Notes under the pieces: model-generated | What the model saw: only the letters and a program-made list of their open reading frames with translations | What the model was told of the DNA's origin: nothing | The model's database searches: none | Program-made: the position numbers and the translations under genes | Source of the DNA: Agrypnia vestita | Lineage: Eukaryota > Arthropoda > Insecta > Trichoptera > Phryganeidae | Direction of reading: 5' to 3' | Assembly (NCBI GenBank): GCA_016648135.1 | Contig: JADDOH010003961.1 | Span: 124,001-188,000, forward strand | Length of the DNA stretch: 64,000 nucleotides | Shown: positions 1-13,220 of the stretch, piece after piece | Layout: every line of letters starts with the position of its first letter | Position numbering within the stretch: position 1 is the stretch's first letter

Positions 1-149
1 CTTCTTTGGCCCTTTTAAGGCAATTTTAAAGCTCGACTACATCGGCGTTTCTAGATTGGTTTTATACGACTTAGCCATCTGAAACTTTCGCATGCGTTTC
101 TTTGAGTTTAGGCACGTGGAACCACACCATCTTTTGCGTGTTCCTGTGC

Positions 150-355
150 GGAACACTTGGAAAAACGCCTACAGAAACTTTAATGCAATCATTAAAAATG
201 CAAGGCATTATCGTTAATTGCTATTCAGTTCTATAAACAAACAAAAAAAAACACAAAAGTATTCGGGATCACGATCTGTAGGGATCCCGCGGGATTGGAA
301 ATTCTAATCTCGAGGGATCCCGAAAGGGCAATCCCGACTCGGATTGCATTCCCTA
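150..355 (-). mobile_element. hAT-like MITE, partial copy inverted relative to 54.6 kb
   Basis: This stretch, including the inner GGGATCCCG palindromes and the terminal ATTGCATTCCCTA, matches the reverse complement of the element at 54644-55151, including the shared internal segment around ATGCAAGGCATT. The left boundary is not resolved and the copy may reach the window edge. Confidence 0.7.
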
Positions 356-1306
356 GTTCTCACTTGTGAAAAAATTGATATTTTTTCAATTTCGTCAAAT
401 TTGGATGGCCATAATCGAAAATGTTTAGAAATTTATGAATTTTAACATTCGATTTTGCCTTTTTTCTGACTCGGATCAACACATAACACAGTTATTAGAA
501 ATACAATCTTCTAATGAAGTCAGTAATAACTATTTCCAAAGAAAATTAAACATTTTAACAACATAAACACACACGAAAACAGGAATTTAAAGGTGAAAAA
601 CAAATTTAAACATGATCAAGTATGAGAAATTAGGGCAAACTAAAACTATCCGTGCATATTAAGCCAGTCAACTGAAGAAAGCATGCATCGGATTATCCAA
701 TTTTAAGAATCGCAACATAATTTGTATAGATAAAGGTACGCGAAATACATAAAGGACATCCCACATGAGATCAAAAAGCTGCGCGTATTATTAGTTTTTT
801 AAAACTTGTTAAAAATGTTGAATTATATGACTTAAAATGTACTGATTTATGGCGCAAAGGTCTAAAAATTAATTCGAATTACAAATTATCGGGGTTAATC
901 AATTATAAACTTAACATTTTGGGACTTGTATGCATTTAAAATTTTTAATTATGCCAAATTTAAAATTATGCCACATTTTGAATTATCAGGGTTATTAATG
1001 GAGTTTTATTGTATAATGGAGTAAGGAAATATTACAGCACTTTATAAAATGGTGATTTAATTATTTAAAACAATATTCTTTTATCTTTAAATTAACTTAC
1101 AAATACTTTTGTATCCCACCTTTCATGCTAAACAATATCAAAGTAGGGATAGAGTAGTTTCATACAGATAATAAACTTTGCTGAAATTTTCATTTCACAA
1201 CTAGAAATAAAAGTTCAAGCCTTCATTCAGAAGAAAAAATATTCTTCGAACAATTAAAAGGATCTCTTTCTAAATACAAAATGAAAACATGTACATAATA
1301 TATTAC
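356..1306. other. AT-rich stretch without recognised features
   Basis: No coding signal, tandem repeat or inverted repeat stands out. It would be intron or downstream exon territory of the partial gene on its right. Confidence 0.4.
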
Positions 1307-3275
1307 CTCTTTCGATGGCTTCATTTACCACTTGTTTTATGGTAGCTATATTAAATGCCGGGTTGAACCTGAAACATGAAGAATATTTCTTTACTAAAAA
1401 ATTAAAATCATATTTCAAACTCGTATCCTCACCCAGAACTAAAGGAAATAGCTTTAATTATATTTTTATTTATTAAATTAGCTGATCAAGAAGAGGACAG
1501 TGATATATTAATTATTGCATTGTGCATAAAATAAAAGATAAAAATGATCTTAAATGGTTTAGCCATATTGGATGAATATCTGATGAAGGACAGCCAGATA
1601 TACAAACACAGGATGTTTATTTATTTAAGGATGGACATAAAATCAATGGATCCTTTGACATAATCAAATTGAGTATCCTTCAAATTTTGGCCACAGTGGA
1701 GTTGCTAACAAGACTGGGGGGTGAAAAAAAAGGAAATTTCGACTTTAGTTATAAATAGGATTCTGATTGGGCGCTATTAGGAGATGACAAGCACTTTGTG
1801 TTCAGCTTTATGGTGGAGCTAATCATGGTAAGATTCAATTACACTCTAAAAATTATTCTTAAAGCCACTGCAGTGGTGGAGATCAGAAGGAATCAATTCA
1901 TAATCAATTACATCACTACGCAAAGGGAATTGCAAATATAGATTTACACCTCCAAGGCGAGAATATTCTATTATACATTCATTCCGAATTGTTAAAAATG
2001 TATCTTCTTTGTCAAACATACATATGTTAATTGTACACGTAATGAAGTTATACACAATAATAATACAAAACAAAATGTACATGGGAGTCTACACGATATT
2101 GCGAGAACAAATTCAATATTAATTGTAAAATAATAATGCAGGGTGAACATTTTTAATTTATTTCAGAAACATTGAAATGCATTAAAACCATGAAAAAGAT
2201 AAGAATAGAATCAGACTTACTAGACCGAGACTAATTAACTGAGAACAGTCACTGAGATGAATGAACAAATAATAAGGACATAATCTAAGAAATCTCGTGG
2301 GGTTGTTAAGGTTGTGCTACTCACAAAAGCAAACACAAAAAAGCAAGAAACCACAAAGGACATTCAAGTAACTGTATAAGACTTTTACTTTTGCAAGATG
2401 CCAACAAATTTATTTGTATACAGCAACTTCTTTGTATACAGGGGGTACGCAGTGAAAGCAGACTGAATAAATGAATATGTGATTACTAAATGAATGTGAT
2501 ATATGTATACCGATATAAAAAATAGTGAAACAAACTAGAACAGATGAAAAAAAAAATTGAACAAATAGGCACACATGAAGCAATAATATCTCAAGGGTAA
2601 TCAAGCTGATGAAATAAAAGCTGTAACATCGGTCATGACAAAATTGAGCATTTAAAAAAAGGAAATGAGTTTATACATTACATTATGATACTTAAAGAGA
2701 TAGTATAATGAAATTGCACATTAAGTTTAATTGACAATCATCACAATGTATGTACACAGTGTAGTCGCATATACATCGAGTCTATCTGCATGTATAAAAA
2801 TATTCTGTAGTCCTGCATATTTTTCTACGAAAGTTATAAATACCATCATACATTTTTGAATGATTCACTAAGTAATCTGCACATTAGAGTTTCTTTAAGT
2901 GAACAGATTCTGGTATAAAATCACTACAAATAAACACAGTACCTTTTGATTGCTTAAATGAATTGCAATTATTACAAATGAAATTTAATCTCTACCATAT
3001 TTAAACAAAATATTTTAATTCCAAGCTTCTCATTGTATAAGTGTTTCCAATAATATAATATTATGCGCGGAAAATATTACAAATTAAGGTCACAGACTGA
3101 AGTGCTAAATGTTGTCATAATGATTTAAATAACTCGCATCGGGTAAACAACAATTAAATTAGAAGGAAATTATGGAAAAACACCGTAAATATAAGGAAAA
3201 GCTATAGCACATTGGAAATGTCAAATGCACAATAAATATCGATAAGGATATTTACCCGGATTCTGAGGCGTTCAT
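1307..3275 (-). CDS. Partial unrecognised gene, two candidate 5' coding exons
   Basis: Two candidate exons on the minus strand join in phase. Exon 1 (3275-3256) reads MNASES plus two bases of a Gly codon and ends at a GG|GTAAAT donor. Exon 2 (1368-1307) follows a TTTCAG acceptor, supplies the third Gly base, reads FNPAFNIATIKQVVNEAIER and leaves one base before a G|GTAATA donor. The phases (2, then 1) agree. The second exon has the look of an amphipathic helix. I do not recognise the protein, and further exons must lie left of position 1307; none is evident before the window edge, part of which is a hAT-like repeat. The exons are short enough that a chance match is possible. No function is proposed. 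Confidence 0.4.
1369..3255 (-). other. Intron of the partial gene, no further features seen
   Basis: AT-rich sequence between the two candidate exons. Short frames here lack splice-consistent coding signal and I recognise no repeat family. Confidence 0.35.
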
Positions 3276-4706
3276 TGTTTTTTGTTGGTGCTTTATTAAT
3301 AAAATATATTCTTAACACGACTAATATTCGCCGAATGAACCAAAATTATAGACTGTATACGTAAAACAGCAGATGTTAGATAATTATGTGACATTTGTCA
3401 CATATTTGTTTATAACAAGAATGTATTTTCATGCCATAACATTATGAAAAAGTTCACGAGAATTGATAAAACTGCCAAGTGATGAAAACGTTCGGTTAAA
3501 ATAAAACTACACAAACAAAAAATGAACTTTTAATCATTTCTGCAGTGTGGAATGCAACACAAGAATCACCTGCCACCTATGGTGGCTATTTTAAAGGCAC
3601 AATTTACAAAGTCTACACTTCATTGTTTACTCGTCGATAACGGGATAACTATTCCTCAAAACTTTTAATGGAAAAACTGTCCGATAATAGGAATTATTTA
3701 GTATTATTCGAAATACTTATTCACGTCAGACAGCTGACCATCCCATGCAAACTAATATTCAATATGGCCGCAATGGCCGCAAAATGACGTGCCAGTACGA
3801 AAAAAGGTTCCACGCTAACAATAAATTCACACTTCAATCGATGTCGCGAAACTATAATAATAGGTTTTGAGAATTTAGATTCCAGAATAATTTTTAAATA
3901 AACATTTTTGTACATAAGAAACAACATATCGTTCTTTTAGTTTATGAACCTTTATGTCATTTAGTTGTATACATAGGTACTTAGTAAATGACATACCTAT
4001 ACATCTTTTTTTTTACATATATTTAAATATTATACCTATATGCTTTTTTAACGACAAATGTTATAAATTTAGTTCAACATTTTTTATCAATATTCCAAAA
4101 AGCTCTAAATTTGGATTCTTTTACATCCAAAATAATACACAATTTCCTGCAATGGAAAGACAAAAAAAATGTTTTTGAAAATTAGATAGACCATCGCACC
4201 AATGAGTATACCTGATTAATATACCTATAGTGGAAATATTTTCACTAAGTACAAACATACCTGCGATTGTGCTCAGGTGGCAGAACACTCCAATCTGGTT
4301 CATAGGTGGAATACAAATCCATTTCAAAGTATGTTGCTAATCATTTGATGGTTTTAATAAAGCAATTTATAACTTAACACAATTTAATATTCAGCATGTT
4401 GAAAACTACATCTTGGATAAAGCAACAAATACATTTAATGTACTGATAACAGCGCCGTATAACAGAATATACTTAGGCTGTGTTTATACTGTGAAACACG
4501 TTACACAGGTATACTTACTCTTATCAGAGATTTTATCAGTTGTTCCCTTCCTATTTAAGTAGTGCGTCACCACTAAAAAAATGCTTTATCTTTGTGCACA
4601 CACTTGTTTAACTGTAGATAAAGTGTTTGAAATAATATAAAACTCTTATAAGGTAAATAAAAATTTATTTAGAAAAAATATACATAAGTAGGTACCCAAA
4701 TTATAA
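3276..4706. other. Spacer between the partial gene and Arfrp1
   Basis: About 1.4 kb separates the candidate start codon of the left gene from the Arfrp1 polyadenylation signal. It should hold the left gene's promoter and 5' UTR, but no TATA box or initiator is convincing. Confidence 0.4.
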
Positions 4707-4712
4707 TTTATT
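4707..4712 (-). terminator. Polyadenylation signal of Arfrp1
   Basis: AATAAA on the minus strand, about 30 bases after the Arfrp1 stop codon. The position suits a short 3' UTR; cleavage has not been shown. Confidence 0.55.
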
Positions 4713-4741
4713 CAGGAAAATAAATAAAATGAATTCGTCAG

Positions 4742-7641
4742 TCATAATGAGTCATCCTGGTTTCTTGGAGGTCTATGTAATTTATTCCTTTTGATACAAT
4801 CGACTAGCCATCGAATACCTTCATCAACTCCATCCCTAAAAATATACAATTAAGTTAACCCAAATAATTCAATAAAAAGAAAAACCTTCTTTCCCTAATA
4901 AGATGAATACAAAATTGCAAATTTTTTGATGTAGGTTATGTTGTATTATCTTTGAAAGAGTGGTATGTTGGGATGGAACTTTCTACAATACTTCTTCCTA
5001 CCCCTGCTGAGAGGTGGTGTGTTGGTACATTAATTAGTCAGCTCATTCCTCACAATTAAATTTAAAAAAAGTTAAAGGAATAAACATAAACGAATTATTG
5101 AATTATTAACACAATCACTGTAAATAAAAATGTGCTTGCATACACGCCGTGCTCATATATTTTGTTAATTTTTAAATTTTAGAAAGTTAAAATAATATTT
5201 TTAATAACTTGAGAACATAACTCTGAGCGCACCGAAGGCTCTTGAAGTTAGTGTTTAAAAAAATTGCAGTAGGTAATATTCCCTTGCTTTCCATGTTTTT
5301 GGTGTACACGAGCCTTTGCATATGCATTCGGAAAAAACACGTGAAACAGCCAACTCACACCCGATAAAAACTGATTTAATTTGATGTACTGAATTGGAAT
5401 ACTAATGTATATGTAAACATATTATAACATATCTTCATAATACTCTTGGCCTGTAGTCACACATGGGACCTACCTAAATTAGTGTAGTTATGCCTAATAT
5501 TATGTAAAAAAAAAAAAATGTAGGTAATAACAGATTGGATAAAGAGAGGTTTATGTTAAGGTTAGGGTAAAGGCATAGGTAAGAGATGTCGAAATATATT
5601 GAAAAATCTGGCTTGATTTAGTTTAATATAACATTTTACATGCATTAAAAAACTATTTTACAGAGGAAGAATGGGAGAACACAGGTTTACAAACATTTAC
5701 AAGAAAAAGTGAGCAAACATTTATGTAAAAAAAAAAAGTATTTTTACCCTGTAAGTGCCGATACAGCCATGAGCATGATATCTCTAGCACCAATTAAATG
5801 GGCATTTTGGTTAAATATTGGTTTCACTGTATGAACACCCATACAATCTGGAATGTCTTGTTTATTTGCCAAAACAAGTAACGGTACTCCTTTAAGGTGT
5901 TCTGATGATATCATTCTATCTGAAAATTTTATAATTTTTTTTTACATAGTTACATCAAATCAAATCAATGAAAAAATATTTTGTCGTTGATTTGATTTTT
6001 CTGTATGTCTTTCTAATTGATTATTAATTTTTTTTTAAACTTAACATTTGCTTATGTTTAAGAGTTTTCTGATTCATTGAATTCATTAATTTCAAACCTG
6101 TCAAACTTGAAATGTCAAAATTATAATAACTGTCAAGATACAGAAATAGAAATATTGCTTATTTCAGAACAGGGCGGACAGTATGACCAACAAGTTATTT
6201 TAGGTTTATTAAATGTTAAGTATAAATTACCTTGTATGACCAACAAGGTAATTTACATTTTTCATGAATTTTTGTCCCTTTATGTGATTCACCTATAGCA
6301 AGAGTACCAAATGGCTCCAAAATACTCCAAAGTCATGGACGCCAGTAAATTTTAGAGCCACCCTCCTAGCAATTCTGATATATGTTGATATAATATCTAT
6401 TTGAGAGAAATAATTTTAAAATGCTATTTTATATAACTTACCAAATGTTGCTTTGGAATCTGAAATTCTCTCTCTGTCAGAAGAATCTACTATGTAAATA
6501 ACAGCATGTGATTCTGCATAATACTGAAAAAATATCTATAATTACTAAAATTGCTCTACATCATGAAAATATTTCAAATATACCTATATATCATGCGCGT
6601 GCAGTGGGAACATTGAAGCATGACTTTTTTTGTAAACATATATTTTGGAAAAAAAAATAGAAATTAAATATTTATAGGAAAGATTATGATATATCAAAGT
6701 ATAAATATTATGATAATAATTATGACAGAAACATTACGAAATATATGTTGTATTTCGATTTTTTTTCCAAATAATTGGTTACGTAAAAGTCATGCTGCGA
6801 TGTTCCCACGGCACGCCCCTGCTATATTTATTTATTTATTTAATGTTCATGGAAGACCAACAGCACAAAAAAAAAGCATAGAAAACATTGATACAATATA
6901 GATGGCCAATTACAGGTCTCCACATTTAGATATACCTAGTTGTCAAAAATATTTGAAATCAGAAAGGACAGAGTTCTGATAGATTCAAATGGAATATTTA
7001 TAAAACTATTAAGGCATTATTCTGAAAAATCAGGTTTGTCTGTGTGTCCAGCATTATTTATAACCCATCTGATGCCCAGATGGGTTATAAATAATAAATT
7101 CATAGGAATGACAATGTTTCATATACTTAAACCTAATTTTTGGATATCAAACGTTAAAAAGGTATCAAAACTCACTAATTTCTATACAACTTTTTGGGTA
7201 AATTAGTATTTATTGAACTGGAATTAAAAAAACAATATAAGAAAACCTTTGATAAAAAATATTTCCAAAATAAGTTGTGATAAGAAAAAATATACCTTGT
7301 CCCACAATGATTGCAGTTCCTCTTGGCCACCGAGATCCCAAAAACTAAGTTGCACACCGCCAACAACTATTTTTCCGATATTAAGACCAACAGTTGTTGT
7401 TATTTTACTTGGATTCATTCCTTTGTAGTTCTTTGAGAACTTTGTTTTCGCCGCTTCTAAATATGTCTGAAAAATATAGTTTTTAAACCAAAACAAAATT
7501 AAACCAACTAAAAGATTCATTAAACCAGAATATTCCACTATTACATACCGTTTTTCCCGCATTGTCGAGTCCCAATATTAAAATACAGTACTCATCTTTT
7601 TGTACCAGATATTTATAAAAGCCATGCAATAAAGTATACAT
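4742..7641 (-). CDS. Arfrp1: ADP-ribosylation factor-related protein 1 (Arf-like GTPase)
   Basis: Five coding exons: 7641-7549, 7466-7296, 6523-6442, 5919-5748 and 4835-4742, all GT/AG with matching phases (0, 0, 1, 2), giving 203 residues; the human protein is about 201. Seen in the sequence: start MYTLL without the Gly-2 used for myristoylation in Arf proteins, P-loop GLDNAGKT at 24-31, switch-I TTTVGLN near 54-60, WDLGGQE at 74-80, NKQD at 134-137 and SAL at 169-171. The stretch EELQSLWDK and the tail HRPPR are close to vertebrate ARFRP1. The family (yeast Arl3) acts at the trans-Golgi, where it recruits Arl1 and GRIP golgins and supports cargo sorting. The four introns are small (about 80-770 bp) and carry repeats, including a foldback MITE in intron 2. 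All catalytic motifs are intact, so the gene looks functional. Confidence 0.97.
6597..6822. mobile_element. Foldback MITE in Arfrp1 intron 2, copy A
   Basis: The ends GCGTGCAGTGGGAAC and GTTCCCACGGCACGC are imperfect inverted repeats, followed inward by AAGCATGACTTTT and its complement. The same family lies at 43575-43788. The insertion sits inside the intron and leaves exons 2 and 3 intact. Confidence 0.75.
7053..7095. repeat. Perfect 19-bp palindrome in Arfrp1 intron 2
   Basis: Arms ATTATTTATAACCCATCTG and its exact complement flank a 5-base spacer. No coding role; possibly the remnant of a foldback insertion. Confidence 0.8.
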
Positions 7642-8199
7642 TATTTTAATGAGATATCACAGAGTTAATATTTTAATTAGAGATTATTATACGTGTTCCA
7701 TTTTATGTTGTGACGTTTCACGCCAGAAGTCGTCAGTATTTAGTCATAGATTGACATTTGACGTTAATCTGGTTTCAAAAGTTTTCTATGGAAACAAACG
7801 AGCGGCTTCGTATTAATCGAGAAAAATTAAAGCAACTCTGTTGCCAACACATCTATCATAGATAATATGGGGTACCTACATTAGGATATTTCTACCACTA
7901 TTATGACTGTCGAAGTATACGATGAGGATTTACTGATATCTAATATTCAGTCATTTTAATTAAAGGGCTATTATTGAACAATTTCTTTATAAAAATAAAT
8001 TATTAAAACTACACACCACTTGTTATCTTAATAGACAATACATATTTGATAGATTAAAGACTGAAATTATTAGTTTAAGAGTTAACATTAAAATTGTTTT
8101 AATTAAAATATATTCAAAAGAATTCCTGCGTTTACGCATGTACGCGTGGTAGAAGTTATACTTAAAAACTAAATTAAAGACAAAATTATATGCTCAAAG

Positions 8200-8346
8200 T
8201 ACAGTTGCCGACGAACTTCTTGAAATTCTTTGGCGTAGTGGGGGAATGCGCAGAAGACAAAATTTGGGTCTCTTTGGTAGAATGGTACGTGCGCAAACTT
8301 CCCCCCACTATGCCGTCTTATTTCAAGATGTTTGCCGGCTACTGTA
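8200..8346 (+). mobile_element. 147-bp MITE, copy 1
   Basis: TACAGTTGCCG at the left and CGGCTACTGTA at the right form terminal inverted repeats that extend about 30 bp inward (TTGAAATT near each inner end). Outermost TA dinucleotides suggest TA target sites, as in Tc1/mariner-like elements. Two further copies of the same length occur at 21504 and 46098. Confidence 0.88.
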
Positions 8347-8884
8347 TTGAGTTGTAAAAATCTATACATGTCATTGTCGATTATTCTATTGCATGCTGTT
8401 GTATTATTAAGTGTTCATTTAGTTAGTTTTTAGTCTAATTTTGTTGGGTTTTTTGTTGATTATTTGTGTTATAATGTACTTGTACTCACTATTTCATATT
8501 TAGTTTGACATAAAAGAAATTAAGAAAATAAAAAATAATATTATAAATATATACGTTTTTTTATTTTTTCGATCCATTTATCTGGTGGAGTTGCAAGTTT
8601 ATGTACATGTTCATAGCATCAAACGATGGTAGACTAGACAAGGTATGAGAAAAAAAAGGTTTCAAAGTGGGGTCAGTCACCACTTAGCAGAAATTTAATT
8701 TTATTTGATTCGGTCCATACAAAAAATACAAAATTTTTTTTTTGCCCAAACTAGAAAGTTTAGGAAAAAGTTTAATAGGACAACTATTGATACGGTTAAT
8801 GAGCTCTATCGATCCGCATAAATAAAAAAGTAAAAAAAGAAAGTTGGTCCCTAAGTCCCTCAAATTATGGTTTCGACCCATTGT

Positions 8885-9370
8885 GCGGCGCCTTCCCAGC
8901 GGTGCATTTAGGACTTCAACTCGCGGGATTCGTCAACCTAATCTTAGTGATATTAACCGTTACTTAGGCATGATTTGCTAGATAGCTCCAGCGCAGGGAT
9001 AGTGGACAATTTATTTTCATTAATCCAATTAAATAACGCAGGTTAGATATCGGATAGGATAAAATTAGAAAACATAACGTTTGTAAATAAAACTTATTGT
9101 AATAAACTTTGTTAAAATACTCAATCTGTTTCAGTGAATCATGTAAAGTCCACCTAAACCAATCAGTCACATCATCCCCATATAGGTTCCTTTAACACTT
9201 TATTCCGAGTCGAACTTACGAATCTCTCTCTCTGCTCTATCGCTGGCGGCCGGTGGGAAGCGTGACGGCACATCCGCAGGCTCCTTATGAGCTGCGCAAT
9301 GCAAAGATCCCTAATATCGGCAGTCGCAAAGTGACCTAAACCGTGATAACCCTCACACCTCCCATTACGC
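8885..9370. repeat. Dispersed repeat of about 480 bp, copy 1 (LTR-like)
   Basis: It aligns along most of its length with 59895-60370, sharing AGTGATATTAACC, a GATAGCTCCAGYG-type block, TTATTGTAATAAA and ACTCAATCTGTTTCAGT, and GCTGGCGRCCGGTGGG. The AATAAA-type signal followed by a TTTCAGT block resembles the R/U5 part of an LTR, but LTR ends are not resolved. Confidence 0.6.
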
Positions 9371-9650
9371 TTCCAACTTGGCGAAGTACCGTAGGGCGAT
9401 CTCAATTCAGCTCAGAAAACGCGGATCACGGCCCTTCTCACCTGCCAACATGGCGCTCCATTAGTCGTGGGGCACGAGAAACAAGAAGCATATCTCGCAC
9501 ATTTGCTCACCTTCCAATACATAAAGAACACTGTGCTGTGTTATTATCTATCAACGGATAAAAAAATCTAAAATAGACATTATATACAGTAGGTACCCAC
9601 GTACTACCTAATTGCGTTTTGCTGTAAGCACAAAATTCAATCGCATTATG

Positions 9651-9716
9651 AATTGTGGGGTATAAAAGCAGATTATTTTTTGGATATTGCTGTCTTTGCT
9701 TTTATACCCCACAATT
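9651..9716. mobile_element. 66-bp TIR-only element
   Basis: Perfect 20-bp arms starting AATTGTGGGGTATAAAAGCA flank a 26-base centre. The arms match the ends of the 262-bp element at 43009-43270 (TGTGGGGTATAAAAGCAAAG), and the centre keeps its TTTTTGGATATTGCTG block, so this looks like an extreme internal-deletion form of that family. Confidence 0.75.
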
Positions 9717-9809
9717 AAGATAAATTATGAAACCTACAAAATATACAACAATAACTGCGCCCGGATCATATGCAACTTTCATAACACCGTTTTCAAACAA
9801 TTTGCTTAT

Positions 9810-10345
9810 CTATACCTATAGAACTCAATGTCTTTCTGTCTGTCTGTCTGTTCTCTATACAAATCCACACCGTTTGTCCAATTCGATTCAAATTTTGCAT
9901 ACTTATGTTTTGGGACCCGGCGAGTAACATAGACAACATTTTTCCTTTATTCTCTTACCCCTTCCCCTCCCCCTGACTTATTTTCGATGCAAATCTGTAC
10001 CGTTTGACTGATCGGACTCAAAATTTAAAAACTTATTCTTTAAGACTCGGCGGGTAACATAGGCAACATTTCCCCCCTATTCTCATACCCCTTCCCCTCC
10101 CCCTGACATATTTTCTATGCAAATCTCTACCGTTTGACCAATCGGACTCAAAATTTGGAAACTAATTCTTTAGGACTCGGCGGGTAACATAGGCTTTATT
10201 TCCTCCCTCCCCTTTTACTTTTTCTCCTCCCCCTGATATATATTCGATGCAAATCTATACCGTTCGAATCAAACCTTGGTTTCCCCCAAAAAAATTATTT
10301 TCAAGTTAATCCTTAACCCGTGCAACGCCAGGTACGAACAGCTAG
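9810..10345 (-). repeat. Tandem-unit element with CTAGCTGT start, minus orientation
   Basis: On the minus strand the element begins CTAGCTGTTCGTACCTGGCG, and about four imperfect units of roughly 120 bp follow, each with a CCGCCGAGTC-type block, an AAATTTTGAGTCCGATCGGTC-type block and a C-rich CCCCTTCCCCTCCCCC tract on the plus strand. The far end has a TCTGTCTGTCTGT microsatellite. It is related to 38321-39208 and 41230-41842. Confidence 0.75.
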
Positions 10346-10379
10346 TCAGCAATAAGAATTAATATTTTTACATCCTTTC

Positions 10380-10785
10380 TTTTAACTCTTGGCGTCTGCT
10401 TGCTTGACGCAAAAACTTTGGATCGATTTTCAACCCTTTCCCCGTGATCCAATCGAGCTGAAACTTTGCAAGTAGACTCGTGGCGACGATCAAAAAGATA
10501 TATCAAATTTTCGTTAAAAAATAATTATTATAGTGTAATTTTGGATTTTTCAAATTTTTAATGGTTTTTTCATACAACTTAGTATGTTGTATGAGAGACT
10601 GCGGCGCATCTGGTAGTCGCCAAACCTGTTTATAGTATAATTTTGGATTTTTGGAAATTTTATATTAGTTCCTTTCGTAGCGTCGCCCGACCGAAGCCCA
10701 ACGCGTAGGTTAAGCGCCAAACCAGTTTCCACCAGTAAATAAGAAAGGGAGTATAATAAAAACTTGGTTTATATGGGTTAGTTTT
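10380..10785 (-). repeat. Dispersed repeat family with an AACTTGGTTTTTATTATA-type end
   Basis: The segment matches, in inverted orientation, 37955-38285 and a shorter piece at 47718-47860. Shared blocks include the Lys/Asn-rich TTCAAATTTTTAATGGTTTTTTCATACAAC region, ATCCAATCGAGCTGAAACTTTGCAAG and the flank around AAAACTTGGTTTATATGGG. No coding capacity is visible. Confidence 0.6.
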
Positions 10786-11289
10786 TTTAAATTTCATTCG
10801 GAAAACCGCCATCTTACCTTTTGATTGGTGAGTCGTGATTCGTGACTTCACGGTGAGAAAATATTACTCCTCGCATATTCAAAGAAGTATACGAGGCACT
10901 GCCGCTCTCACGAGCTCCGAGCTGTTCATAGATCCATAGAAGAGTAATTTGAGGGCGCTTACTTATATTTGTATGAGGACGCTCATTAGGTTCTGCGCGG
11001 CTTCGTACGTATGACCGCATAGTTACATTCCTTTGTGTCTAAAAATGGATGTAATGCCAGGTGACATGGATATAAAAAAACTATGTAAACACACAAAGAA
11101 TTGATTTCTACGTAAATACTAACCGTACATCCGTGTAAAATTACAGAACATAATAATTGCAGAATTTTGGGACTGAAAATTCATGAATAGAAAAACGTTT
11201 GTTTTTTTTAAATTGACTTTATTCGCTTAAACCTAAAACTGAATGTAATAATATAAAAATGTCAAGACTGTGTGATTAGATGGCGCGAC

Positions 11290-11430
11290 ACTTGCGTGCA
11301 GCCTAAGCCACTCGCTGATTGACGTGTCATACTCGAGCGCCCGCGCTTCATTAGCGCCAGTCATCATCAGTGTTGTTGTTGTAATTCCAGTTAAGTTACG
11401 GACGGAAGTACATTCGAAATTAGAAGAGCT
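11290..11430. repeat. Dispersed repeat, related to 24720-24980
   Basis: Blocks such as TGTTGTTGTAATTCCAGTTAAGTTAC and the ACGTGTCA/GCGCG-rich core reappear in inverted orientation at 24720-24980, where they are partly duplicated in tandem. Family unknown. Confidence 0.5.
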
Positions 11431-12090
11431 GATTATTGTGTAATATTTAATTAAATTTAAAAATGTGTTGGTAATGATACATTTTTTACTACATGACTAC
11501 GCGGTAATTTAAAAATCTTTTCTTCATGAAAATTAATATACTTAGGTACAACTCATAATTTTAGAGAATATTTTAACAAATATATTTTATGCAACTTGAG
11601 TGCAACCGAAACCAGTACACATTGTATATTTATTATATTTGAGTCGGGTCGTTCATGAACGAACTGCTCTTTTAGAACAGTTTACTAAACGAAAGAACGG
11701 TATAGTTCACTTTACTGAACTATCTTTCATTAGTTCAGAAGATGGATAATAAATCGTAAATTCTGAATCCCGAAATCAATAAAATCTTTGTCAGCCACCC
11801 TATTCACACAGCGAAAATTTGACGGTGGTTGAACGATGAAATTTTTCGAAATTGAAAGCACCTACCCCCCTACGTAGCGATAATTTTCTGGCGGGAAAGA
11901 CTCCTTTTTTTTTTTTTTTGGGATGTTGATATATCGAGGTAAAACAAGGTTTTGACGGAAATCGAAACCCCCCCTTCCCACGGATTTGAGAATCCTGGGA
12001 GGCTGAACGATGAAATCTCTGGAACCATCCCATGGATTTGAAAATTTCCAAGTAAACAGTTCACTTGACGATTCAAAATGAACAGTTCAC

Positions 12091-12902
12091 TTAAGGCCCC
12101 AGACCACTGTGAAAAAATATTTTTTGTCATTTTTTTCTTTCATTTCCTGAAAGATGCATTTGTTAAGAATGCTCTCACCAAATATTTTAAAGAAATTTGG
12201 TAAATTGACGGAGATACAGTGGTTTAAAATTTTTTGTTTGTATGTTGAATTATCCTTCAGCAAATCTTTGAATGCGTTTTTCTCAAAAGTACATTTTTTA
12301 ACCTGGTTGACAGCATATCAGAAAAATTATACATCCGATTTGCATGCGCTAAGTCGTAAACTGTTTGAAAATTCAGTCTCTATGGCACCACGTAGGGATT
12401 TTTTTATGAAGGGCCCCCTTCTATTTTTTTTAATAAATGATGAAAATTTTCTATAAAAAATCGAAAATAAAATTCGCTAGTCCGCCATTTTTTTTGGATA
12501 TCAAAATTCCCCTACTTGATGTCATAAACCTATATGTCTAGTTTCTCAATATATTTTTATTTCATTTTTCGGTTGTACTCTATGGCTTAATAGCTGTCAA
12601 CCACCCAGCGGTCCTCTTGGAAGCAGCGTACACTGAAAACTATACTTTAGATTTGAGTACACAAATTTGTATGCAGTCTTCAATATGTATATATATATAT
12701 ATATATATATATCTACTCTAGAATATATATCCTATATATATATTATCTATATATATTCTACTTATAATATTATATCTATATATAATATCTATATATATAT
12801 ACTATGAGTAATAAATAAAAAAAATCCATGTATCGTTTGCTTGAAAATAATTACGAAAAATACACCCTCATACCGCGCGCACACAGTGGTCTGGGGCCTT
12901 AA
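12091..12902. mobile_element. TTAA-flanked inverted-repeat element 1
   Basis: TTAAGGCCCCAGACCACTGTG at the left is mirrored by CACAGTGGTCTGGGGCCTTAA at the right, an essentially perfect 17-bp TIR inside a TTAA duplication. TTAA target sites are the hallmark of piggyBac-type transposition; the TIR is not the canonical CCC-type start. The interior has no transposase and includes a (TA)n tract near 12688-12810. Confidence 0.8.
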
Positions 12903-13220
12903 CTAAAATCCTCATTTCTATACTACATATATCAAAAAAGCGGAGTAAAACGAAAAAAATATTTAATTTATTATATCAAGCTACAAAGTGTTTGCTTTCT
13001 TTGAAAAATTAACATACGTAAGTATATATATCTTGTTAAAAATGTTTTTTCATCCGAGTCGATTGGGCGAGACAGGTACCTACCTAATACCTAGGTCAAA
13101 TAAATTTTGAATTTAATTAGGTATCTAGGTAATTATAATTAATTGTCGAAAAGTACTCGGTTATTTCTCACTACGAAGATATCTGATTTAGCTGGTTTTT
13201 TAGGAAAGATTGTTATTCTT

